Origin: DASXVX01 sp036504075
GTDB taxonomy: Bacteria > Bacillota > Sulfobacillia > Symbiobacteriales > Symbiobacteriaceae
Reading direction: 5' to 3'
DNA length: 64,000 nt
Assembly: GCA_036504075.1 (NCBI GenBank)
Contig: DASXVX010000055.1
Location: 225,446 to 289,445 of the forward strand
Shown: positions 15,640-23,475 of the stretch, piece by piece
Position numbering within the stretch: position 1 is the first letter of the stretch
How the letters are laid out: every line of letters starts with the position of its first letter
Program-made: the position numbers and the translations under genes
Notes under the pieces: generated by a model
What the model was told of the DNA's origin: nothing
Database searches by the model: none
What the model saw: only the letters and a program-made list of their open reading frames with translations

Positions 15640-17499
15640 ATGCGTCTGCCGCTTACCACCAAACTGACCGCCGCCTTCGCCTTTGTCGCTATGCTTGCCT
15701 CCAGCGCCGGCTTCTTCATCATGTTCACGCTGTCCACCGTCGCTGCGGACTACCGCCACGTGACCCAGGTCCTGGACGTCGCCCGGGCCGATGCGGGTGA
15801 CCTCGCAACCGGCATCGCCGAACAGTTGTCGGCAACCCGGGCTTTCGTCTTGTACAACAGCTCCAACCGTATCCAGGAGTTCAACGATGCCAGCACAAAA
15901 ATCGACAAGACCATCAAGAATCTCCAGGGGGTCGTCACCGACGCGGCGGACCGGGGCCTCCTGGACGAACTTGTGGCGGTTGAAAAGCGGTATGCCGACG
16001 TGGCCCAGCAGTCCTTTGAGATGGTGAAACAAGATGAGGCGTCGCATGCACGCGCCCTCCTATCCAGCCAGGGCGTCCCGCTCACCACTCGGATGACCGA
16101 TATCGTCCAGGGGTTCAACACCAAGTACGCAAAGCTGTCTGCGGAAGCCAGCCGGCAGGCCGCCGACACGGCCCGGCGGGCGCAATCCATCGGTTACGGC
16201 GCGATTGCCGCCACACTGATCGCAGCCGTGCTGCTGGGCATCCTGCTGGCCCGGTCGATCGCCCGGCCGGTGCGGCTGGTGGCAGCCACGGCGCGCAAGA
16301 TGGCGGACGGCGACCTGACGACGGCACACCTGAAGGTGTCGACCCGTGATGAGGTGGAAGAGATGGCCGGCGCCTTCAACCGGATGTCGGCCAGCCTGCG
16401 CGCCCTCGTCCAGAGCGTGGCCGAGGGCACCCGCGCCGTCATGGCGGCCTCCGAGGAACTGTCCGGCACTTCCGGCCAGGCAGCTCAGGCGGCTCAGGGC
16501 GCTGCACGGGCCGTTTCCGAGATGGCCGCCAGCGCGGCCGGACAGGCCCGGGAAGCCGATGAGGTCAACCAGACGATGGAGCAGTTGCAGGCCACCATCC
16601 AGCAAATTGCCGGCGGGGCCAACAACTCGGCCGCCGAAGTCCAGAAGTCCTCCGCCCTGCTGGACCAGATGGCGGCGGCCCTCGCGGCCATGGCCGGCGA
16701 TGCCGGGCAGGTGGCCGACGGCGCCGCTCGGACGGCGGAAAGCGCCTCGGAGGGCGCCGAGATCGTGGCGCGCACGGTAGCCGGCATGTCCCGGATCCGG
16801 GAGGCCGTGGGCCAGTCGGTGGCCCGCATGCAGGAACTGGAGAAGCTCTCCGGCCAGATCGGCACCATCACCGACGCCATTTCCGACATCGCCCGGCAGA
16901 CCAACCTGCTGGCGTTAAATGCCGCCATCGAGGCCGCCCGTGCCGGCGAGAACGGGCGGGGGTTTGCGGTCGTGGCCGATGAGGTGCGCAAGCTGGCGGA
17001 ACGCTCCGCCGGCTCTGCCAAGGAGATCGACGACCTGATCACCGCCATCCGGAGCCGGACGGCGGAAGCGGCGAGGGCCATGGCTGCCGGCAAGGCCGAA
17101 GTCGAGTCCGGATCCGGGCTGGCCGCAGAAGCCGGCCAGAAGCTGCAGGCCATCATGCAGACGACTCGAGAAGCGGCGGAGAGCGTGGCCAGGATCGCCG
17201 GCGCCGCCGGACGGCTCCGGGAGGATGCGCAGGAGATGGTCGGGGCGTCCGGCACCCTGGCGGCCGTCACGGAAGAGAACACCGCCGCCACCGAGGAGAT
17301 GGCCGCCGGCTCCGAGCAGGTGACCCACGGGGCGGAGTCCATCGCCCAGACCGCCCGCTGGAGCGCCACCGCCGCCGAAGGGGTTGCGGCCTCCGTGGAA
17401 GAGTTGACCGCCTCCGCCGAAGCGGTGGCGGCCGAGGCGGACGACCTGCTCCGCATCGCCCATGAACTGCAGGGGCAGGTGGTCCAGTTCAAGGTGTAA
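15640..17499 (+). CDS. methyl-accepting chemotaxis protein
   Basis: 619 residues; ATG at 15640 after CCAGGAGGGCG. TM1 ~residues 8-30, a periplasmic/extracellular four-helix-bundle sensor ~35-180, TM2 ~187-207 (GYGAIAATLIAAVLLGILLA), HAMP ~208-260 (RPVRLVAATARKMADGDLTT), then the long coiled-coil signalling domain with the invariant hairpin tip around ISDIARQTNLLALNAAIEAA and GRGFAVVADEVRKLAERS. It should relay ligand binding to CheA/CheW. Expression is likely set by the upstream c-di-GMP riboswitch, tying taxis to the second messenger. Single gene followed by a terminator. Confidence 0.93.
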   Translation: MRLPLTTKLTAAFAFVAMLASSAGFFIMFTLSTVAADYRHVTQVLDVARADAGDLATGIAEQLSATRAFVLYNSSNRIQEFNDASTKIDKTIKNLQGVVTDAADRGLLDELVAVEKRYADVAQQSFEMVKQDEASHARALLSSQGVPLTTRMTDIVQGFNTKYAKLSAEASRQAADTARRAQSIGYGAIAATLIAAVLLGILLARSIARPVRLVAATARKMADGDLTTAHLKVSTRDEVEEMAGAFNRMSASLRALVQSVAEGTRAVMAASEELSGTSGQAAQAAQGAARAVSEMAASAAGQAREADEVNQTMEQLQATIQQIAGGANNSAAEVQKSSALLDQMAAALAAMAGDAGQVADGAARTAESASEGAEIVARTVAGMSRIREAVGQSVARMQELEKLSGQIGTITDAISDIARQTNLLALNAAIEAARAGENGRGFAVVADEVRKLAERSAGSAKEIDDLITAIRSRTAEAARAMAAGKAEVESGSGLAAEAGQKLQAIMQTTREAAESVARIAGAAGRLREDAQEMVGASGTLAAVTEENTAATEEMAAGSEQVTHGAESIAQTARWSATAAEGVAASVEELTASAEAVAAEADDLLRIAHELQGQVVQFKV

Positions 17500-17507
17500 C
17501 AGCAACC

Positions 17508-17533
17508 GGGCCGGCGCTGTAGAGCGCCGGCCC
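17508..17533. terminator. bidirectional terminator
   Basis: GGGCCGGCGCT-GTAG-AGCGCCGGCCC, then GCCGTTT; between the chemoreceptor and a convergent gene. Confidence 0.8.
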
Positions 17534-17546
17534 GCCGTTTCGAGCG

Positions 17547-18362
17547 TTATCCCTGTGAGAGAAACCGCTGGTAGCCAAACTCGTTGGCCAGCAGCTTCCG
17601 GTTTTGCGGCAGGGTGCCAGATCCGCCGACAAAGCCGCCGACATACCGGTACTCGTTGGTCACCATACTGGCAATGGCCCGGCCCAAGCCGAACGGAAAC
17701 TCGACCATGACAGGCTTGGCCAAATTCGGCGCACCATCTTCCTCGATCGCCAGAATCACCTGGGTCCCGGCGGGCAGGTTGATGAAATAGCCGTGGGATG
17801 AGGACCCCCAGCCGTCGAGATCGACGAACTGCCCGACATCAATGATCGGCCCGCCGGCGCATCCGCCATGCTGGCCGGTGATGATGGGATGCGCTGCATC
17901 AGCCACGGCATTGTTGTTGCTGCTCTGCGGCACTTGCTGCACGCCGGACAAGAAGAGACTGCCTAGCCAGGTGCCGCCCTCTCCAGGCCCGGACGCCCGG
18001 TCGGTCAGGTTGGCCGAGAGAATCCCGCCCTGCTGGGCCCAGTTGACCAGCGCCAGGTGGATGAACCCACCCGGGAACAGATTGTTATAAAAGGCTTGGG
18101 TCTGGGCCGCTGCAATCACAATCTCCCGATACTGGTTGAGCGCAATCACGCCGACCAGGTTCGAGGTGACGATATCGAACGGCTCCCCCAGGCATTCCAG
18201 CTCGGTCACGTCGGCGCCCAGTGGGCTCTGGTTGGCGGCAGCCGCCCAGGGAACGACGTCCTGAATCAGCAGGACTTTGCCACCCACCAGGCGAACATCT
18301 GCGGCTTCGACTGGTGCGGCTTTTTGTGCGGCGGCGCTTTCGGGATCATACAGCGATTCCAT
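17547..18362 (-). CDS. hypothetical protein, 271 aa
   Basis: ATG at 18362 with AAGGAGG 8 bases upstream; a longer frame reaches 18494 without a site. The protein opens with an acidic/Ala-rich segment, then VRLVGGKVLLIQDVVPWAAA, and later a GQHGGCAGGPIIDVGQFVDL segment and FPFGLGRAIASMVTNEYRYV near the end. The layout (beta-strand, GxGRAIAS near the C-terminus) is reminiscent of glutamine-amidotransferase-like/ThuA-type folds, but I do not recognise the family. No signal peptide or membrane segment. Confidence 0.65.
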   Translation of the reverse strand: MESLYDPESAAAQKAAPVEAADVRLVGGKVLLIQDVVPWAAAANQSPLGADVTELECLGEPFDIVTSNLVGVIALNQYREIVIAAAQTQAFYNNLFPGGFIHLALVNWAQQGGILSANLTDRASGPGEGGTWLGSLFLSGVQQVPQSSNNNAVADAAHPIITGQHGGCAGGPIIDVGQFVDLDGWGSSSHGYFINLPAGTQVILAIEEDGAPNLAKPVMVEFPFGLGRAIASMVTNEYRYVGGFVGGSGTLPQNRKLLANEFGYQRFLSQG

Positions 18363-18503
18363 AGCGGGAGCCTCCTTCATACGCTGTGGTGATGGAGGTG
18401 CCTCGGCCAATGTATGAAGGGCGACTCCAACAGGTGCCAGCTGAGGGTCACCCGGGCGGACTAGAGAATGGGTCCGGCCAGCGGGGGCCGGCACGGGTCC
18501 GGC

Positions 18504-19265
18504 TCAATGCGCCAGAAACTCCATCGCTCTGATCGCGAGCGGCGTCATGAACACGATCGCCCCGTTCAGGAACAGCAGAAACGTCACAATGCTCATCGTG
18601 ACAGTTGCCGTGCGGATGCGCTGCCGCACGGCCTCCTTCATCAGCGTAAGTTGGTGCTGCTCCTCTTCGGTAAAGACCCGCGCCAGCGGCACCCCCAGCG
18701 ATCGCTGGTGGCGCAGATGCTCGACCAGCTCCTGAATCCGGGCATTTCGCGTCCGGGCCACAAACCGCTCCAGCGCAGACGGAAGCGGCGCCAGGCGGGC
18801 ATCCGCGACCAACTCTTCGATCTCCGAACGCAGGGGTTCCCGGACCACCGGCGGCGCCGACTCCAGTGCCTGCAGCAGCGGGATGTTCACCGCCGCCTGC
18901 ACCCGCAGGTGCCCGATCAAGTCGCTCACCGCCTGGTCCATGGCGATGCGCCGGCGGTACGCCAGTACCTTCCGCACCGCCGCCGACATAAACCACCCGC
19001 ACACCGCGCTGAACAGGGGCGCCACCAGCGGCACCTGTCCCCGGCTCAACCCGGGCAGCGACACCAGAACCGCCACAACCACGGCAGTCACCAGTTGGAC
19101 GATCTGCGAGTACCGACCCACCCGGACGGTGCGCGGCGGCATCCACCCGTCCGTCTTGAAGTCCCGCAGGAGCTCGGACCGCCGGTTCAGCAGCCGGCCC
19201 CCGCCAAACCAACCGGCCCACAGGGCCAGCACGCCCAGCCCGACCAGCAGAAGCAAAGCGGTCAA
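18504..19265 (-). CDS. type II secretion F (TadC-like) membrane protein
   Basis: 253 residues: TM1 ~2-22, two hydrophobic segments ~55-95, a cytosolic GspF/T2SF helical domain (~105-215, QAVSDLIGHLRVQAAVNIPL and LARVFTEEEQHQLTLMKEAV) and a C-terminal hydrophobic pair (MSIVTFLLFLNGAIVFMTPL). This is the TadC half of the TadB/TadC platform of Flp/Tad pilus systems. The partner upstream is a truncated TadB-like gene, 12 bases away, and no TadA/CpaF ATPase, prepilin or secretin is near, so the system here is incomplete. Confidence 0.75.
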   Translation of the reverse strand: MTALLLLVGLGVLALWAGWFGGGRLLNRRSELLRDFKTDGWMPPRTVRVGRYSQIVQLVTAVVVAVLVSLPGLSRGQVPLVAPLFSAVCGWFMSAAVRKVLAYRRRIAMDQAVSDLIGHLRVQAAVNIPLLQALESAPPVVREPLRSEIEELVADARLAPLPSALERFVARTRNARIQELVEHLRHQRSLGVPLARVFTEEEQHQLTLMKEAVRQRIRTATVTMSIVTFLLFLNGAIVFMTPLAIRAMEFLAH

Positions 19266-19277
19266 CGATTTCGCCTC

Positions 19278-19844
19278 CTATGAATCCGCCACCGTCAGCA
19301 GCAACGGCAGCGCCATGAACAGCACGGCCGTGGCGAAGGCCCACCCCGCCAGCAGCCGCGGGACGGGATGATCCACGAAGTAGACCAGGTCCGGGCTCCG
19401 GGTGAGGATCCACCAGACCATCGGCAGCAACGACGCGGCGGCAAACACCCGGGTAAACGTAAAGTAGCCGTGCAACGAGGTCCGCTCTTCAGCTTTTAGC
19501 TCCTCCATCAGCCGGTAGCGCTGGGATAGTTGCTGCAAGGCCTCCGCGAAGCTGCCCCCGTCCCGGATGGATACCGCTGCCAGCTCGGCCAGTTGAAACG
19601 CGTAGAAATTGGCGCCAAGCGCCAAGGCCAGGGAACGCAGGGCGTCCGGCAGGGGCATGTTCGCCTGGTGCGCCAGCAGCGCTTCCTCAAACCGCACCCG
19701 CAAGATGGGGGGAAATGCCGGCAGGGCGGAGGTTAGCGCCTGATACGGCAGCGGATGCGTCCGCGCAACCGTCGCCAGCTGTACCAGCACCTGCCCCATG
19801 GCCTGGTAGGCAGAGGGTGGGTCACTTTCGGCCGCGCTTGACAC
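19278..19844 (-). CDS. TadB-like type II secretion F protein, N-terminally truncated
   Basis: 188 residues from a GTG with no ribosome binding site. It contains the T2SF cytosolic domain (LPYQALTSALPAFPPILRVR, ALQQLSQRYRLMEELKAEER) and two C-terminal membrane helices (FAAASLLPMVWWIL, AGWAFATAVLFMALPLLL), but lacks the two N-terminal membrane helices usual in TadB (~280-320 aa). The upstream 70 bp give no coding extension, so it looks like a remnant. Same operon direction as the TadC-like gene. Confidence 0.65.
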   Translation of the reverse strand: MSSAAESDPPSAYQAMGQVLVQLATVARTHPLPYQALTSALPAFPPILRVRFEEALLAHQANMPLPDALRSLALALGANFYAFQLAELAAVSIRDGGSFAEALQQLSQRYRLMEELKAEERTSLHGYFTFTRVFAAASLLPMVWWILTRSPDLVYFVDHPVPRLLAGWAFATAVLFMALPLLLTVADS

Positions 19845-19913
19845 AATTCGGCCAAACGGTGTTTTGAGTGCCGCTCGCCATCGAAAGCATGGTTAGTCAT
19901 CTCCGACGACGAT

Positions 19914-19964
19914 AAAGGAAAGCCCGGCCTCAGGTGTTGGAGGCCGGGCTTTCCTTTCGTTTTT
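19914..19964. terminator. 18-bp perfect terminator hairpin
   Basis: AAAGGAAAGCCCGGCCTC and its exact complement around AGGTGTTG; the + strand continues CGTTTTT and the minus strand reads into ATCG. Ends the minus-strand transcript that stops at 19963. Confidence 0.85.
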
Positions 19965-20250
19965 AGGGCCGTCGCCTAGTCATGGGGTGGGGCCATGCCA
20001 CGGTGTGGTGATGCTCCATGCACATGATGCCCTGTTCCTGGGCGTACGCGTAGTGGGTAATCTCCCAGAACTCCAGGGGCGGCACAATCGGGACATGCTG
20101 CTTCACGACGTCGGCGTTGACGATTTCGGCACAGTCCAATTTGAGAGTGACGGTTCCCCAGGGGAATCCTTCCGTGATGGTGACTCCTTGACTGCGGAGG
20201 AATTGGATTACCGGCTCCAGGTGCTCGCACGGCTGCGGTATCGCGATCAT
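19963..20250 (-). CDS. hypothetical protein, 95 aa
   Basis: ATG at 20250 overlaps the stop of the upstream gene (GTGATGA) and has GGAGG 7 bases before it. It starts MIAIPQPCEHLEPVIQFLRS, carries a beta-rich middle (GTVTLKLDCAEIVNADVVKQ) and a His-rich end (MCMEHHHTVAWPHPM). Cysteines and histidines near the end could bind metal. Not recognised. Translationally coupled to the frameshifted gene upstream. Confidence 0.55.
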   Translation of the reverse strand: MIAIPQPCEHLEPVIQFLRSQGVTITEGFPWGTVTLKLDCAEIVNADVVKQHVPIVPPLEFWEITHYAYAQEQGIMCMEHHHTVAWPHPMTRRRP

Positions 20251-21106
20251 CACCGTCCACCTCCAACGATGAAGAAGCTCCAATCCTTGATTGCCCAGTT
20301 CGCCAGCGTGATGGTGTAGGAAAGCGGCTGCAACAGAGTCTGGTCAATCATGGGGAGATAGTACTGGAGTCCGCCTCCGGCGCCGGCCCGCATCAACCCG
20401 TCCTGTGTCTTCACCAGCGTATTGGCCGTGGCCCGGCCACAAGCCACCTTAATGTCTCGGCGGAGCTGGTACTGCTGAAGCCCCGGGCGGAAGCCTCCGA
20501 AACGAACGGTCGGCGGCACCTGTAGCAGCTTGTAGAACGTTTGGGCGTCGTACTTTGAAAGGGCGAGCGTGTCGAAGTTCGTGAACCAGTTACTGCGCCG
20601 GCCTTGAGTGAGCAGATGTCATAGTTATCTGCCTTGAACCCACCGGCCGTCTGTGCCTTCTGCGCTGCCCTGATCACATCCGCCGGGGAACTATCGCCCT
20701 GGAGAGTGGCGAGAAGAGTAAGCAGCATGGCCACCAACGCCGGAGCCGGAGTCGGTGAGCCGACGGCGGGCACATCCAAAGGTTTCCACGCCGGCGCCGC
20801 GACCGCAATAAGCTTTGCGGCCGCTGCCGGGTCATACGCCTTCGATGTCTGGGTTCCCCCGGAGGCGGCAGCGGCAGCGTTCGTTACGGAGAGATACCAA
20901 AGCACTTGGCGGAATACCCAGGGGGTAACCGTAATCTGCCCCCGGTCACCCGATATCATCAAGGCGAAGGAAGGAGTCCCGTCGCGCTTGGTTGATCGGG
21001 TGATGTCGAAGAGCGGTAACATGGACTTGGCGGTGGCCTCGATCACTGCCTCATCGAATGCGGGCTTGGTGTTGCTGCGCACGTACACCGTCTTGGTGCT
21101 TACCAC
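20250..21106 (-). pseudogene. hypothetical gene with a frameshift
   Basis: The N-terminal part (from a GTG at about 21106: VVSTKTVYVRSNTKPAFDEA ... AADVIRAAQ-type Ala-rich centre) runs to ADNYDICSLKA near 20605; the continuing protein (NWFTNFDTLALSKYDAQTFY ... WAIKDWSFFIVGGGR) is in another frame to the stop at 20250. Joined it would be about 285 residues, ending in a hydrophobic strand. No family recognised. The start is doubtful because the 5' end abuts foreign sequence with plus-strand coding character (21105-21204), so the gene may also be truncated at its 5' end. Confidence 0.5.
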
Positions 21107-21206
21107 CAGGTGAAACCGAGCGCCTGGGACAGGTTCTGGAACTACATGAAGTTCATCTTCGGCGTCGAGAACAACGAGTGCCCGCCAAATTCCCAAGGAG
21201 AACGAT

Positions 21207-21649
21207 GTGCGCATAACCTGTGGCGAGGAGCTTGCGGCCTTTGTGGCGCAGGAACTGGGCTGTTCCGTTCGGCTCCACCCTGACATTGACTCCATCGTGG
21301 AGACGGAGCTTACCCTGAATGGCGTGCCCCCGCGTGTTCAGATGAGTTCAGCGTTCATGAGCCCGTTCGAGATTTGCCCGTGGGTGCGCTTCTCCTTCGG
21401 AACCTACGACGACCTGCAGTGGCACCAGCAGACGGGCGAAATCAGTAAGCGTCAAATACGCCCCACCGTGCGGTGGGGCGTATTTGACGCTTACGGATCG
21501 ACCGGCAACGGGCAAGCAGGTTCATTCAAATGCCGGACTTCGCAAAGGTGCGCCAGCGGTTAGCACGTGGCCTCTCTTTCGTTGAGCGAATCCCTAATGT
21601 CCGACTACCCCGCGATTGGGCAGACTTATCCTTCATCGTAGTCAATTGA
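21207..21649 (+). pseudogene. hypothetical gene split by a 50-bp palindromic insertion
   Basis: GTG at 21207 with AAGGAG 6 bases upstream opens MRITCGEELAAFVAQELGCS and continues to QQTGEI at 21444, where a perfect palindrome begins. Immediately after the palindrome (21495) a good coding frame resumes (FIQMPDFAKVRQRLARGLSF ... PRDWADLSFIVVN) to TGA at 21647-21649. Removing exactly 50 bp joins both parts in one frame, giving a 130-residue protein. As it stands, read-through yields an unrelated tail to 21563. No family recognised. Confidence 0.6.
21445..21494. mobile_element. 50-bp perfect palindrome made of two IS66-type ends
   Basis: Two 23-bp arms around GTGC. Each outer edge begins GTAAGCGTCAAATACG, the same GTAAGCG start found at IS66-family termini and, with few changes, at 22877 (GTAAGCGTCAAATCCGG). 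So it looks like left and right IS ends fused head to head with everything between deleted, a MITE-like element. Flanking 8-mers (CGAAATCA / GGATCGAC) are not a target duplication. Confidence 0.7.
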
Positions 21650-21677
21650 CAAATGCCTCAACATACCAGTATGTTGA
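21646..21677 (+). promoter_or_regulatory. lysozyme promoter with overlapping operator palindrome
   Basis: TTGACA (21646), 18-bp spacer, TATGTT (21670). The -10 lies inside an inverted repeat TCAACATAC-CA-GTATGTTGA (21658-21677), placed as an operator that would block RNA polymerase. Confidence 0.55.
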
Positions 21678-21712
21678 CATTGGACGCAGGTTGATTACGA
21701 AGGGGGATGCCT

Positions 21713-22672
21713 ATGCGACAGGGTAGCTTGTTAAAGATCAGCACATGTGTTCTCGCGTGTCTCGTTGCCATCGCTCAGACCACTACTGCGAACGCGTTCT
21801 CCCCAGCAGGTACCTCGAGTCGACAGGTGGCATTCTTCGGTCTGTTCGAGGACAAGTCTTCTCCTTGGGCTGAGAACCTTGTGCAGTCGGCCCGTGTATC
21901 ATCAACCGGCAGAGTTGTCCCAACCGGTAAGGTCAAGGCCAAGTCTGACATTACCCAGGTTAGCATGCAAATCACCTTTAATGGGCTCAACCCCTTTCCG
22001 CCTCTCGGTTACTTCCCTTCTTTCAAGACTAGGGACTTCAATCTCAGCCAGTACTTTCGCTTGGATGCGAACCTTTTTGAGTACAGTGGCGACTACAACG
22101 TCGCCGTCAAGGTAGCTACCAAGGGCAAACCGGAACTTACTACAGTTGGAAGCTTCAAGGTAACGAAGTCCTTTGTGCTAAGTGACTCCGGCGCGAACTT
22201 CATCAAGCGCCATGAGATCGACTTACGAATTGACTATCATGTGCCGTATAACGACAATAAGGGGTACTGCACAATCGGTATTGGGCACCTGCTCCACAGA
22301 TCTCCCTGTAATGGCAATGACCCGTCTGAGAAGCCCTACAAGGGCCGACGGCTTTCCGAACCAGAGGTCTTGGCCCTGCTCCGCACTGATGTAGCCGCCG
22401 CCGAAAAGGATGTTCAGCAGCAAATCACCGTCTCCATAAAGCAGAATCAGTTTGACGCCCTCGTTGATTTCCGCTTCAACGTAGGGCACGGGGATCCCAA
22501 CAATCCCAAAGGCCGTCCTGGTTTCACATACTCCACACTTAAGACCTTGGTCAACACACGGAGATTTTCCGAAGTTCCGGCCGAGTTCATGAAATGGACG
22601 GCAAGTGGAGCACCTGGAGAGCGCGTTCGGCGGCAGGATGAGGGCAAGCTTTTTTCGTCTGGTACCTACTAA
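21713..22672 (+). CDS. secreted phage-type lysozyme (GH24)
   Basis: 319 residues; ATG at 21713 with AGGGGG at 4-nt spacing (the ATG at 21707 abuts the site). Signal peptide ~1-28 (LLKISTCVLACLVAIAQTTT), an unassigned beta-rich domain ~30-150, then a T4-lysozyme-like GH24 domain. Catalytic Glu168 (FIKRHE), Asp181 (PYND) and Thr187 (CTIGIGHLL) match E11/D20/T26 of T4 lysozyme, with the D-T spacing conserved. It hydrolyses peptidoglycan outside the cell. Base composition is visibly more AT-rich than its neighbours and it lies among mobile-element scraps: probable phage or plasmid origin. Own promoter, operator and terminator. Confidence 0.88.
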   Translation: MRQGSLLKISTCVLACLVAIAQTTTANAFSPAGTSSRQVAFFGLFEDKSSPWAENLVQSARVSSTGRVVPTGKVKAKSDITQVSMQITFNGLNPFPPLGYFPSFKTRDFNLSQYFRLDANLFEYSGDYNVAVKVATKGKPELTTVGSFKVTKSFVLSDSGANFIKRHEIDLRIDYHVPYNDNKGYCTIGIGHLLHRSPCNGNDPSEKPYKGRRLSEPEVLALLRTDVAAAEKDVQQQITVSIKQNQFDALVDFRFNVGHGDPNNPKGRPGFTYSTLKTLVNTRRFSEVPAEFMKWTASGAPGERVRRQDEGKLFSSGTY

Positions 22673-22733
22673 GATGTTGAATTAGCGGTCGATGCGTTAG
22701 TAACGGGGCACCACGTTCGCACCGCCAAACAGC

Positions 22734-22777
22734 ACCAGGGCCAAAGCACACTTAGTGCTTCGGCCCTGGTTCTTTAG
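22734..22777 (+). terminator. terminator after lysozyme
   Basis: ACCAGGGCC-A-AAGCAC, loop ACTTA, GTGCTT-C-GGCCCTGGT, then TCTTTAGTTT. Confidence 0.8.
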
Positions 22778-22800
22778 TTTGGCCACTGCAATGGTTATGT

Positions 22801-22876
22801 AGGAATGAGTGGATACGGAGCCGCCTGCGGATGTGCCTCTGGAAGCAGTGGAAGCGGAGCAAAACCCGCCACCGCG
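22801..22876 (+). pseudogene. group II intron maturase scrap
   Basis: The frame through GAG at 22807 reads EWIRSRLRMCLWKQWKRSKT, the hallmark of the C-terminal maturase (GIIM) region of group II intron reverse transcriptases (WIRxRLRxxxWKQWKxxxTR). Only ~25 residues remain; the IS66 end starts directly after. Confidence 0.65.
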
Positions 22877-22920
22877 GTAAGCGTCAAATCCGGCCCACCT
22901 GGGAAACAGCGGCACTTCCT

Positions 22921-22960
22921 GAGACAATCTTCCCCAGAACGATTTGGGGAGGGTTGTCTC
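22921..22960 (+). promoter_or_regulatory. hairpin masking the tnpA ribosome binding site
   Basis: GAGACAA...TCCCCA pairs with TGGGGA...TTGTCTC; the 3' arm holds the GGGGAGGG Shine-Dalgarno and the ATG follows immediately. Such structures limit transposase translation from outside transcripts. Confidence 0.5.
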
Positions 22961-23284
22961 ATGTCGCGTGAAGAGGTGGCAGAGCTGCGGAACTCCCGAA
23001 TCAACGACTACCGGGCCAGCGGAGAGCGCGTGGCCGCCTGGTGCGAGCGTCATCAGGTTACGTCGCACCAACTCTTCTATTGGATGCGGAAACTGAAGAA
23101 GGCCGATCGGCAAACGCCGTCGGCCAGCGAACCGAAATGGGTCGCCCTATCCCTGGAGGGGACCACGCCCGACGCAGCCCCGCCAATCCTGGTCAGGGTC
23201 GGCACCGTCGCCGTTGAAGTGCGGGTCGGCTTTGAACCTTCCGTGTTCGCAGATGTCGTCAGGACGCTGAAGACCCTGTGTTAA
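22961..23284 (+). CDS. IS66 family accessory protein TnpA
   Basis: 107 residues. MSREEVAELRNSRINDYRAS, GERVAAWCERHQVTSHQLFY and WMRKLKK are typical of the small helix-turn-helix TnpA of IS66 elements. The C-terminus (VRVGTVAVEVRVGFEPSVFA, DVVRTLKTLC) is also family-like. TnpA works with TnpB and the TnpC transposase, which are broken or absent here, so it is not expected to transpose alone. Its stop overlaps the tnpB start (GTGTTAA). Confidence 0.85.
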   Translation: MSREEVAELRNSRINDYRASGERVAAWCERHQVTSHQLFYWMRKLKKADRQTPSASEPKWVALSLEGTTPDAAPPILVRVGTVAVEVRVGFEPSVFADVVRTLKTLC

Positions 23285-23475
23285 GCGATGTCCACGTAAA
23301 TCGGGTCTATTTGGCCTGCGGCAGTACCGACATGCGCAAGTCCATCGATGGACTCGTCGTTCTGGTCAAGGAGGGGTTCGACCTGGATCCCTTCTCGCCG
23401 GCCCTGTTCGTCTTCTGTAACCGGCAGCGGAACAAGCTGTAAAATACTGTACTGGGAGCACAACGGCGTGGACGG
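23278..23475 (+). pseudogene. IS66 tnpB, frameshifted and truncated
   Basis: From GTG 23278: VYLACGSTDMRKSIDGLVVL ... SPALFVFCNRQRNKL, then a TAA at 23440. Skipping one T restores KILYWEHNGVD, the normal continuation of TnpB (an IS66 Orf2 family protein), which then breaks off at ~23475. Confidence 0.8.

Larger units (their letters stand above)
22877..23475 (+). mobile_element. IS66-family insertion sequence, right part missing
   Basis: Begins with the IS66-type terminal sequence GTAAGCGTCAAATCCGGCCC, followed by tnpA and a frameshifted, truncated tnpB. Homology to TnpB ends near 23475, where the transglutaminase-like gene takes over; no tnpC or right terminal repeat remains. Confidence 0.8.
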
